24,824 nucleotides of DNA from JAKEGN01 sp964465665 (lineage in GTDB: Bacteria; Pseudomonadota; Gammaproteobacteria; Steroidobacterales; Woeseiaceae): assembly GCA_964465665.1 (NCBI GenBank), contig CAYXKM010000085.1:1-24824 (forward strand), read 5' to 3'. Made by a program: the position numbers and the translations under genes. Every line of letters starts with the position of its first letter. Position 1 is the stretch's first letter. This document shows positions 16,409-23,218 of the stretch, piece after piece. The notes beneath the pieces were generated by a model. That model was not told the origin of the DNA. It did not search any database and saw only the letters and a list, made by a program, of their open reading frames with translations.

Positions 16409-16482
16409 GGGGTCAGATCACAATTTTCGATGCCTGGGCGGCAGCTCGCGGGTGCCGGGGAAATCAATCGAGGTCTGGCCCC
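16409..16482. repeat. REP-like inverted repeat between mnmG and oppA
   Basis: Two arms of about 24 bases, at 16409-16432 (begins GGGGTCAGATC) and 16459-16482 (ends GGTCTGGCCCC), are imperfect inverted copies separated by 26 bases. The outer GGGGYCAGA ends and the following ATT-TTC core agree, with roughly three quarters of positions matching. Elements bounded by GGGGTCAGA/TCTGACCCC are common REP-type palindromes in gammaproteobacteria. It fills half of the gap between mnmG and oppA and may act as a transcript end or stabilising hairpin for mnmG (inference). Confidence 0.55.
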
Positions 16483-16492
16483 GGTTTCCGGT

Positions 16493-18400
16493 TTACGCGC
16501 TGCGTCGAAACTGACGCTTCTTCAGGTATATGAGCAATAGCGAGATGGTTGCCGAGGTCACGCCCTCGAGACGCGAGGCCTGTCCGAGGGTACACGGCCG
16601 GACGGCTTCCAGCCTCTGGCGGGCCTCGTGTGACAGCCCGCTGACTGTCGCGTAATCGAAATCCTCCGGTAGTTGCAACGTCTCCTGCTTCGACTGCCTT
16701 TCGATTTCGCGTTCCTGGCGGTCGATGTAGCCGGCATACTTCGCCTGCACTTCGAGCTGCACGGCAATCTGCTCTGCAAGCTCTTCGGTCATATCGCCGC
16801 GCCAGTGTCCGCCGCCGACCGCTGACAGCTGCACTACGTCGTCGTAGCCGAACTCCGGTCGTCGCAACAGATCCGCGGCGCTGCATTCGCGGTGAAACGA
16901 CTCACCGACAATTTGCCGGTCCGCATCCGTAAGATTCGCCTTGTGCACAAACGCCGCGGCAAGCCGCGGTTGTTCGGTAGCCACGATTTCCCGCTTGCGC
17001 TCGAACTGCTGCCAGCGTGCGTCGTCCACCAGTCCGAGTTCACGAGCTACAGGAGTGAGGCGCGAATCCGCATTGTCCTCACGCAACAGCAGCCGGTACT
17101 CGGCGCGGCTGGTAAACATCCGGTACGGTTCGCTTACGCCGCGCGTAGTGAGGTCGTCGACCAGCACGCCGATGTAGGCTTCGCTGCGTGCCGGATACCA
17201 ACCTTCCTTGTGCTGGGAAAAACGGGATGCATTGATGCCGGCGAGCAGCCCCTGTGCTGCCGCTTCCTCGTAACCGGTCGTGCCGTTGATCTGGCCGGCA
17301 AAGAACAGGCCCGCGACATATTTTGTTTCCAGTGTCGGTCGAAGATCGCGCGGATCGAAATAGTCGTATTCGATGGCGTACCCGGGCTGTGTTATGTGTG
17401 CGCGTTCGAAGCCCGGTATCGTGCGCACGAATCGCAGCTGCGTGTCATACGGCAGGCTGGTCGAAATGCCGTTCGGGTAAACCTCGTGGGTGTTCAATCC
17501 TTCCGGCTCGACGAATATCTGGTGTGCATCACGGTCTGCAAAGCGCACGACCTTGTCTTCTACAGACGGGCAGTAACGCGGGCCGATGCCGTCGATGATG
17601 CCGGCGTACATCGGCGATTCGGACAGCGCGCCTCGAATGACGTCGTGTGTCTCGCTGGTGGTACGCGTGATGTGGCAATTTACCTGGCGTGGATGCTGGC
17701 TGCGCCGGCCCATGAAGGAAAACACCGGCACGGGCTCGTCGCCGGGCTGCGGCTGCATGACCGTGTAATCCAGCGTGCGGCCATCGAGGCGCGGCGGCGT
17801 GCCGGTCTTCAGCCTGGCGACGCGGAATGGCAATTCACGCAAGCGCGCTGCAAGAGCGTTGGACGGCGGGTCGCCAGCGCGTCCGCCCGACTGTTCGCTG
17901 CGCCCGGTAAGAATTCGTCCGCCGAGAAACGTGCCGACAGTGAGCACCACGCTTCGGGCAATAAATTCCAGTCCCAAACCGGTCCTGACACCAACGACAC
18001 GGCCTTGCTCGAGCAGGAGATCCTCGACCGATTGCTGAAAGATCGAAAGTCCCGGCTGGCTTTCCAGCATCGCGCGGATTGCCTGGCGGTAGAGCTGCCG
18101 ATCGGCCTGTGCACGGGTCGCGCGAACCGCCGGGCCCTTGCTTGCATTGAGCATGCGAAACTGAATCCCGGCCCGATCGATCGCCTGTGCCATTGCGCCG
18201 CCCATGGCATCGATTTCTCGGGTCAGGTGGCCTTTGCCGATGCCTCCGATAGCCGGATTGCAACTCATTTGCCCCAGCGTATTGATGTTCTGTGTCACGA
18301 GCAGTGTCCGCGCACCGGATCGCGCGGCAGCAAGGGATGCTTCCGTGCCGGCGTGGCCGCCGCCGATGACGATGACATCGAATTGCCGATCTGCAGACAT
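16493..18400 (-). CDS. mnmG: tRNA U34 5-carboxymethylaminomethyl modification enzyme, FAD subunit MnmG (GidA)
   Basis: A 635-residue FAD protein, typical length for MnmG. With MnmE it installs the (carboxymethyl)aminomethyl group at wobble uridine 34 of tRNAs reading split codon boxes. Visible are the dinucleotide-binding GGGHAGTEA (13-21), the MnmG signature CNPAIGGIGKGHL, the catalytic-cysteine region GPRYCPSVEDK, the GYEEAAAQGLLAG segment, and FTSRAEYRLLLREDNAD. The C-terminal helical MnmE-binding domain ends in RRSA. The ATG at 18400 lies 82 bases before the first in-frame ATG of the divergent hydrolase gene. A 22-base palindrome and a TAGAAT -10-like element lie in its upstream region. 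Usual partners rsmG and parAB do not follow it here; an opp operon does. Confidence 0.98.
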   Translation of the reverse strand: MSADRQFDVIVIGGGHAGTEASLAAARSGARTLLVTQNINTLGQMSCNPAIGGIGKGHLTREIDAMGGAMAQAIDRAGIQFRMLNASKGPAVRATRAQADRQLYRQAIRAMLESQPGLSIFQQSVEDLLLEQGRVVGVRTGLGLEFIARSVVLTVGTFLGGRILTGRSEQSGGRAGDPPSNALAARLRELPFRVARLKTGTPPRLDGRTLDYTVMQPQPGDEPVPVFSFMGRRSQHPRQVNCHITRTTSETHDVIRGALSESPMYAGIIDGIGPRYCPSVEDKVVRFADRDAHQIFVEPEGLNTHEVYPNGISTSLPYDTQLRFVRTIPGFERAHITQPGYAIEYDYFDPRDLRPTLETKYVAGLFFAGQINGTTGYEEAAAQGLLAGINASRFSQHKEGWYPARSEAYIGVLVDDLTTRGVSEPYRMFTSRAEYRLLLREDNADSRLTPVARELGLVDDARWQQFERKREIVATEQPRLAAAFVHKANLTDADRQIVGESFHRECSAADLLRRPEFGYDDVVQLSAVGGGHWRGDMTEELAEQIAVQLEVQAKYAGYIDRQEREIERQSKQETLQLPEDFDYATVSGLSHEARQRLEAVRPCTLGQASRLEGVTSATISLLLIYLKKRQFRRSA

Positions 18401-18426
18401 TGATCAAAAAACAGCCAAGTCCCGGG

Positions 18427-18448
18427 GGCCGCCATTCTAATGGTGGCC
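18427..18448. promoter_or_regulatory. 22-bp near-perfect palindrome in mnmG/hydrolase divergent promoter region
   Basis: Arms GGCCGCCATT (18427-18436) and AATGGTGGCC (18439-18448) are inverted copies matching at 9 of 10 positions around a CT centre. On the minus strand it contains TAGAAT (18434-18439), a 5 of 6 match to a -10 box, 27 bases upstream of the mnmG start codon, though no convincing -35 is seen. The two-base centre makes a DNA operator more likely than an RNA hairpin. The binding protein is unknown. Confidence 0.4.
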
Positions 18449-18536
18449 GGCAGCAGACGCCACAGCGCTTTACACGCCGGGAATGAGCCACCAAGATAGC
18501 GACGCGCTCAGCACCGCGCAGAATCCCGGAGTCGAA

Positions 18537-20009
18537 TTGAAGGTATTGGTCCCGATCATCCTGCTCGCCACCATCGCAGCGGGCGCCGCGACGGCGCAGC
18601 CGGCACACGGAAGCGCGACACTCGAACTTGACGATTGCCGCATTCGGGTTGACGACGGGTACCCGGGGATCCAGGCGCGCTGTGGCACGCTGATGCGCCC
18701 GGTGAATCCGGCCGATCCCGATTCTCCGCAGCTCGCTTTGCGGGTAGCGCTGGTGCCGGCGCTAAGCCTGGATCCGGAGCCCGATCCGCTGGTGTCCGTT
18801 GCCGGGGGTCCGGGCCAGGGCTCCATACAGTTTTATGCGGGCTATGCCGCGGCCTTCGAGAAAGTACGGCGCAAGCGGCACATCCTGCTCATGGACCAGC
18901 GTGGCACCGGCGATTCGGCGACGATGGATTGTGCGATCAGTGATGAACTTATCGAAGGACAGTTCTCGATCGAGCAGACCGTTGCCGAAACACAGGCCTG
19001 CCTCGCTGCTCTGCCGCATGACCCGAGATTCTTCACAACCAGCGTTGCCGTGCAGGACCTCGAGGCGCTGCGAGTAGCCCTCGACATTCCGCAGCTCAAC
19101 CTTTACGGCGTGTCCTATGGCACGCGAGTTGCCCAGCACTACCTGCGACGTTATCCCGCCACGACACGCACCATGATACTCGACGGTGTCGTGCCGCCTT
19201 CGCTCGCGCTGGGTCCGGTGATTGCGATGGAAGCGCAGAAAGCCCTGGACTCCATATTCGATCGTTGCGCGGAAAGCGCCCCCTGCCATGAGCGCTTCCC
19301 CGACGTCCGCGACGAGTTTGCGTCGCTCGGGCAATCGTTGACCGCGCAACCCGTGACGCTTGAACTGCCGAATCCGCTCAGCGGAAAACTGCAACAGGTC
19401 TCGTTCGGCGCGGGCGAGCTGGCTGGGGCCATTCGCATGCTGAGTTATCACCCGAATTCGGTTGCGCTCATTCCACTGCTCGTGCACGAAGCCGCTAACG
19501 GCAACTACGCGCCCCTTGCCGCGCAGTTTCTGATGATTGCAGAAAGGATGGACGATGCGCTGAGCCTCGGCATGCACAACGCGGTTGTCTGCACCGAAGA
19601 CGTACCGTACATCGACAGCAACGCCATCAGTCGCGATGCACTGGAGCAAACCTACATCGGCCCGATGCAGGCGGATGCGCTCGAGGCAATCTGCTCCGTC
19701 TGGCCGCGGGGGGTCATCGATGACGATCTCAGGACGCCGCTGGTCAGCGACAAGCCGGTGCTGCTGCTGTCCGGCGAGGCCGATCCGATTACACCGCCCT
19801 ACTATGCGGACCAGGTCGCCGCCACGCTTGGCAATGTCAAACACCTGACCGGTTCGCGCCAGGGCCACGGACAGGTCATGCGCGGTTGCATGCCCGATAT
19901 CGTCGGACGGTTTGTCGACAGCGCCAGCATTACGGACCTCGACGACAGCTGCTTCAACCACGTCTTTGCCATGCCGTTTTTTCTGGATTTCGCGGGACCT
20001 GCTCCATGA
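18537..20009 (+). CDS. exported alpha/beta hydrolase, S33/TAP-like aminopeptidase family
   Basis: A 490-residue secreted hydrolase related to proline iminopeptidase and tripeptidyl aminopeptidase. In this numbering the nucleophile elbow GVSYG holds Ser193, with Asp416 in SGEADPITPP and His444 in RQGHG completing the triad; the oxyanion GGPGQGS and DQRGTGDS motifs are also present. A TAP-like C-terminal domain carries the Asp and His. The start chosen is TTG at 18537: GGAG lies 5 bases upstream and it gives a clean signal peptide (MKVLVPIILLATIAAGAATAQP). The upstream ATG at 18483 would put a 20-residue acidic leader before the signal. A weak promoter (TTTACA at 18469-18474 with a 17-base spacer) would also suit TTG. 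The stop overlaps the next gene by four bases (ATGA), tying it to the ABC transporter. Confidence 0.9.
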   Translation: MKVLVPIILLATIAAGAATAQPAHGSATLELDDCRIRVDDGYPGIQARCGTLMRPVNPADPDSPQLALRVALVPALSLDPEPDPLVSVAGGPGQGSIQFYAGYAAAFEKVRRKRHILLMDQRGTGDSATMDCAISDELIEGQFSIEQTVAETQACLAALPHDPRFFTTSVAVQDLEALRVALDIPQLNLYGVSYGTRVAQHYLRRYPATTRTMILDGVVPPSLALGPVIAMEAQKALDSIFDRCAESAPCHERFPDVRDEFASLGQSLTAQPVTLELPNPLSGKLQQVSFGAGELAGAIRMLSYHPNSVALIPLLVHEAANGNYAPLAAQFLMIAERMDDALSLGMHNAVVCTEDVPYIDSNAISRDALEQTYIGPMQADALEAICSVWPRGVIDDDLRTPLVSDKPVLLLSGEADPITPPYYADQVAATLGNVKHLTGSRQGHGQVMRGCMPDIVGRFVDSASITDLDDSCFNHVFAMPFFLDFAGPAP

Positions 20010-20737
20010 TCGCGGTCGAGGACCTGCACAAGTCTTTCGGACCGATCAGAGCCGTCGACGGCGTCAGTTTCCGCGCCGAGGATGGCCGCATTACCGGATT
20101 GCTCGGACCTAATGGTGCCGGCAAGTCGACGACGCTCCGGATTCTTTACACCGTCCTGAAGCCTGACGCAGGCAGGGCAACGATCGATTCCGTCGATGTC
20201 GTTGCCGACAGTCTCGCGGCGCGTCGCGGCATCGGCACATTGCCGCACGGATCCGGACTTTATCCGCATCTGACGGCGCGCGAGAACATCGCGTATTACG
20301 CGCGGTTGTACGGACTGGATCGGGAAACCATTGATGAACGCGTGCAGCGCGTCATCGAACAGCTGGACATTGGCTCCTTTGCCGATCGTCGCAGCAAGGG
20401 GTTCTCCCAGGGCCAGCGTACGCGGGTGTCGCTCGCGCGTGCCCTCGTGCACAGCCCGCGCAACATCATACTTGATGAGCCGAGCAACGGCCTCGATGTC
20501 ATGGCAACGCGCTCACTGCGGGAACTGATTCGCCTGCTGAAATCGCAAGGGAAATGCGTACTGTTTTCCAGTCACGTGATGCAGGAAGTTGCGGCGTTGT
20601 GTGACGAGATAGTTATCATCGCTTCCGGCAAAGTCGCGCTGCACAACACGCCGGACGGTATTCGCAACGCTACCGGGTGCGACGACCTGGAAGACGCATT
20701 CGTACACGCGATACAGAAAGCGGGTGCACGCGAATGA
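20006..20737 (+). CDS. ABC transporter ATPase, NatA-like
   Basis: A 243-residue ABC-2 type exporter ATPase. Walker A is GPNGAGKST (34-42), the signature is FSQGQ (132-136, the variant usual in NatA-like proteins in place of LSGGQ), Walker B is IILDEPSNGLD (153-163) and the H-loop is His189. NatA of Bacillus works with NatB in ATP-driven sodium export; the substrate here is not known. The ATG at 20006 lies in ATGA with the hydrolase stop, and the TGA stop overlaps the permease ATG at 20734, so all three genes are translationally coupled. No ribosome site of note is present, consistent with coupling. Confidence 0.93.
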   Translation: MIAVEDLHKSFGPIRAVDGVSFRAEDGRITGLLGPNGAGKSTTLRILYTVLKPDAGRATIDSVDVVADSLAARRGIGTLPHGSGLYPHLTARENIAYYARLYGLDRETIDERVQRVIEQLDIGSFADRRSKGFSQGQRTRVSLARALVHSPRNIILDEPSNGLDVMATRSLRELIRLLKSQGKCVLFSSHVMQEVAALCDEIVIIASGKVALHNTPDGIRNATGCDDLEDAFVHAIQKAGARE

Positions 20738-21912
20738 GGCCGATCAATGTCGTCATTCGCAAGGAAATCACCGACAATTTCCGCGACCGGCGTACGCTCC
20801 TTTCCGCCCTGCTGATGGGTCCATTGTTCGGGCCGATTCTGTTTGCCTTCGTCATCAACCTGTCACTGAAGCAGCAGCTCGGCAACGAAGGCGAGGCCCT
20901 CGATTTGCCGGTCATCGGCAGGGAGCATGCGCCGGCGCTGATAGCCTATCTCGCCAGCCAGAATATCAACGTGTCCGAAGCACCGGACAATCGCGATGCG
21001 GCGATCGATGGTGTCAGGACGGGCCGCCACGACGTGGTCGTCATCATTTCGGAAACGTTCGGCGACGACCTCGCGCGTTCGGTGGCGGCAACCATCGAAG
21101 TCGTGACCGACCAGTCGAACACGACGGCGGAGCGTGAGTCGCGCCGCGCCATTCGCGCGCTGGCATCGTATAACCAGGAGCTCGCCGGAATTCGCCTCAG
21201 TGCCCGGGGCGTCAGTCCGGACGTGCTGCGACCGCTGAATATCGACATCGTAGACGTTTCGACGCCCAGCGGTCGCTCGGGAATGTTGCTCGGCATGCTC
21301 AGCTATTTCTTCCTGTTCGCGCTGCTGACCGGCGGCATGAATCTGGCCATCGATGCAACGGCAGGCGAGCGCGAGCGCGGCTCACTCGAGCCGCTGCTGT
21401 GTCTGCCGGTCGAGCGCAACCAGCTCATTTTCGGCAAGATACTTGCGGCCTGCTTTTTCATGGCCCTGTCCTGCCTGCTGAGCCTCGCCTCGTTTGCGAT
21501 CGTGCTCCGGTTTCTGCCGCTCGAGCAGCTCGGCATGACGCCGAACTTCGGGCCTGACGTGGTGTTGTTCGCATTATTGCTGCTGCTGCCGTTCACCCTG
21601 CTCGGGGCGTCGCTGATGACGCTGGTCGCTTCCTTTACACGCAGTTACAAGGAAGCGCAGACCTGGGTTGGCGCAGTGTTGCTCGCCCCGACATTGCCGA
21701 TACTGATCGTCAGTATCCTGCAGGTGCGCCCGAGCACCGAACTCATGCTGATACCGAGCCTGAGTCAGCACCTGCTGCTGGTCGGCATGATCAAGAACGA
21801 ACCGATTGACGCGCTGCACGTCGCGGTTTCGGTCATTGGCACGCTTGTGGCCGGCGCGCTGACTGCGTGGCTGTGCGCGCGCCTGTATCGTCGCGAGGGC
21901 CTGCTGGGTTAA
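20734..21912 (+). CDS. ABC-2 type transporter permease, NatB-like
   Basis: A 392-residue integral membrane protein. One span near residues 22-42 (LLSALLMGPLFGPILFAFVI) is followed by an extracytoplasmic domain of about 130 residues and then about five spans from GMLLGMLSYFFLFALL onward. The ABC-2 motif ERERGSLEPLL after the second span is the coupling-region hallmark of NatB/CcmB-like permeases. The N-terminus KEITDNFRDRRTL is also typical of NatB. Together with the preceding ATPase it forms an exporter; ion, peptide or lipid substrates are all possible. A four-base overlap with the ATPase stop sets the start. The short tail after its stop has a CTGC-AAACC-GCAG hairpin but no plus-strand U tract. 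Confidence 0.91.
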   Translation: MRPINVVIRKEITDNFRDRRTLLSALLMGPLFGPILFAFVINLSLKQQLGNEGEALDLPVIGREHAPALIAYLASQNINVSEAPDNRDAAIDGVRTGRHDVVVIISETFGDDLARSVAATIEVVTDQSNTTAERESRRAIRALASYNQELAGIRLSARGVSPDVLRPLNIDIVDVSTPSGRSGMLLGMLSYFFLFALLTGGMNLAIDATAGERERGSLEPLLCLPVERNQLIFGKILAACFFMALSCLLSLASFAIVLRFLPLEQLGMTPNFGPDVVLFALLLLLPFTLLGASLMTLVASFTRSYKEAQTWVGAVLLAPTLPILIVSILQVRPSTELMLIPSLSQHLLLVGMIKNEPIDALHVAVSVIGTLVAGALTAWLCARLYRREGLLG

Positions 21913-21977
21913 GCCCGGCGCCGCCATCTGCAAACCGCAGCTCTGCAAAGCCCTGTGTGGAGTCTGGTTCCGCAGCC

Positions 21978-22004
21978 AAAAAAAACCGGGGCAGAGCCCC
22001 GGTT
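21978..22004 (-). terminator. strong intrinsic terminator of the beta-barrel gene
   Basis: On the minus strand a perfect 9-base stem (AACCGGGGC pairing with GCCCCGGTT, plus-strand arms 21984-21992 and 21996-22004) with a 3-base TCT loop is followed by eight T residues (21985-21978). It lies 26 bases after the stop of the outer-membrane barrel gene. On the plus strand no T run follows, so it acts mainly for the minus-strand gene, though the hairpin may also protect the natB-like transcript end. Confidence 0.9.
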
Positions 22005-22030
22005 CATGATTGCTGCAAAACTTCTGCTGT

Positions 22031-22612
22031 CTAGAAATACATACGACCGGTCAGCGTGTAGCTGCTGGCATCGTCTGACCAATTGCCGCCGAAGCCCACC
22101 GCGAACTGTTCGTTGAAGTTGTAGCGGGCGCCAAGGCCGAGTGAGGTATCGCTGCCGCTGTCACTCAGATCGACGTATTCGACACCACCGAACAGCTCGA
22201 TCTGCGGATTGACCAGTGCCCGCAGGCCAAGACCGGCGCCCAGGCCGTTGTCATCTTCCGAGCCGAACCCCGGCGCGTCAAACTCGACGTACACATACGA
22301 AAGAGTCGCGACGACATCGATATTATTCGAAATCGGCCGGTTGAAGCCGAAGCCCAGGTCGAAAGTCGTGGCATCGATATCGAAATCGAGGTCCGTTGTC
22401 CCATAATTGCCGAAAAGGTGAAACTCGTCTGTCAGGGCGTACGATCCGCCGATGCTGAAGCCATCGCCGTCTACGTCCGGGCTGTCAAAACTGACCTGGC
22501 CGTAACCGATTTCGGCGAAGGTGTATTTCAGCCCAGGACTGCCTTGCGCGCCCTGCGCCGCAGCGCCGGCCGAAAGCCCGATTAGTAGCAAAAAAGATAC
22601 AAAACGATACAT
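22031..22612 (-). CDS. small outer-membrane beta-barrel protein
   Basis: A 193-residue exported protein: signal peptide MYRFVSFLLLIGLSAGAAAQ, then alternating amphipathic strands (for example GFSIGGSYALTDEFHLFGNYG, FDLGFGFNRPISNNIDVVATLSYVYVEF, ELFGGVEYVDLS, SLGLGARYNFNEQFAVGFGGNW) ending YTLTGRMYF. The terminal Phe and aromatic residues are the usual barrel-assembly signal. Eight strands seem likely, as in OmpA/OmpX-like small barrels, but no family name is certain. It is Asp-rich and acidic in the loops (DSPDVDGDG, DSGSDTS). The ATG at 22612 has GGAG (plus-strand 22619-22622) six bases upstream. An ATG at 22687 would add an unlikely leader before the signal peptide. It is a single-gene unit with its own terminator. 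Confidence 0.87.
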   Translation of the reverse strand: MYRFVSFLLLIGLSAGAAAQGAQGSPGLKYTFAEIGYGQVSFDSPDVDGDGFSIGGSYALTDEFHLFGNYGTTDLDFDIDATTFDLGFGFNRPISNNIDVVATLSYVYVEFDAPGFGSEDDNGLGAGLGLRALVNPQIELFGGVEYVDLSDSGSDTSLGLGARYNFNEQFAVGFGGNWSDDASSYTLTGRMYF

Positions 22613-22687
22613 GGTGTTCTCCGAGATTGCCCAAGTGTGCGCACAATAACCGAACGCTAAGGCTTCTTCGCGAGGCACGTCACACAT

Positions 22688-22717
22688 TTGACGCCGATCC
22701 GGTTATTGTTAAATGAT
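22688..22717 (+). promoter_or_regulatory. putative sigma70 promoter of the DUF2784 gene
   Basis: TTGACG (22688-22693, 5 of 6 to the -35 consensus), an 18-base spacer and AATGAT (22712-22717, 4 of 6 to the -10 consensus) lie about 70 bases before the GTG start. The -35 box is also the right half of a small palindrome CGTCA-N6-TGACG (22678-22693), a possible repressor or activator site shared with the divergent barrel gene. Consensus matching only. Confidence 0.33.
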
Positions 22718-22786
22718 AGTGCGCCAATTGTTGCTAAAAAGCCATGGAATCGGTCCGAAGCTGAACCTGGCTCCCGGAGTTGTGCC

Positions 22787-23206
22787 GTGAATACCCAGGC
22801 CCTGTACCACCTCGCCGCGGACACGGTGCTGGTGCTGCACGCCCTTTTTGTCGTTTTTGTCGTGCTCGGCCTGGTGCTGATTCTTTGCGGCGCGGCGCTC
22901 GGCTGGTTGTGGATCAGAAACCCCTGGTTCCGGCTGGCACACCTGCTCGCCATTGCAGTGGTCGTCCTTCAATCGTGGCTGGATGTTCTTTGCCCGTTGA
23001 CGACGCTGGAGATTGCGCTGCGTAACCGCGCCGGCGATGCGCCTTATGCGGGTTCGTTCATTGCTCACTGGCTCGAGGCCTTGCTGTATTACCGTGCGCC
23101 GGTGTGGGTATTCGTACTTTGCTATACGGCATTCGGTATCGCGGTTGCTTTCAGCTGGTACTCAATACGTCCGCGGCCGTTCGCGGCACGCCGTGACATT
23201 GTCTGA
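22787..23206 (+). CDS. DUF2784 family membrane protein
   Basis: A 139-residue integral membrane protein with about four spans and the DUF2784 pattern: HALFVVFVVLG (18-28) in the first span, His52 in RLAHLLA, the motif CPLTTLE (69-75), and the segment AGSFIAHWLEALLYY (88-102). Function in the family is unknown. The start is GTG at 22787 with GGAG (22776-22779) seven bases upstream; the in-frame ATG at 22688 overlaps the promoter-like element and would add a hydrophilic 33-residue leader. It converges on mnmE with only 12 bases between the stops. Confidence 0.9.
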   Translation: MNTQALYHLAADTVLVLHALFVVFVVLGLVLILCGAALGWLWIRNPWFRLAHLLAIAVVVLQSWLDVLCPLTTLEIALRNRAGDAPYAGSFIAHWLEALLYYRAPVWVFVLCYTAFGIAVAFSWYSIRPRPFAARRDIV

Positions 23207-23218
23207 ACGCCTTGCACA

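Noticed and set aside
16892..18403. 503-codon open frame on the plus strand opposite mnmG
   Set aside because: It is fully antisense to mnmG, its translation is Arg/His/Cys-rich without any recognisable domain, and such frames are expected opposite GC-rich genes.
18762..19961. 399-codon open frame on the minus strand
   Set aside because: It is antisense to the S33-type hydrolase gene, whose catalytic triad is intact; no support of its own.
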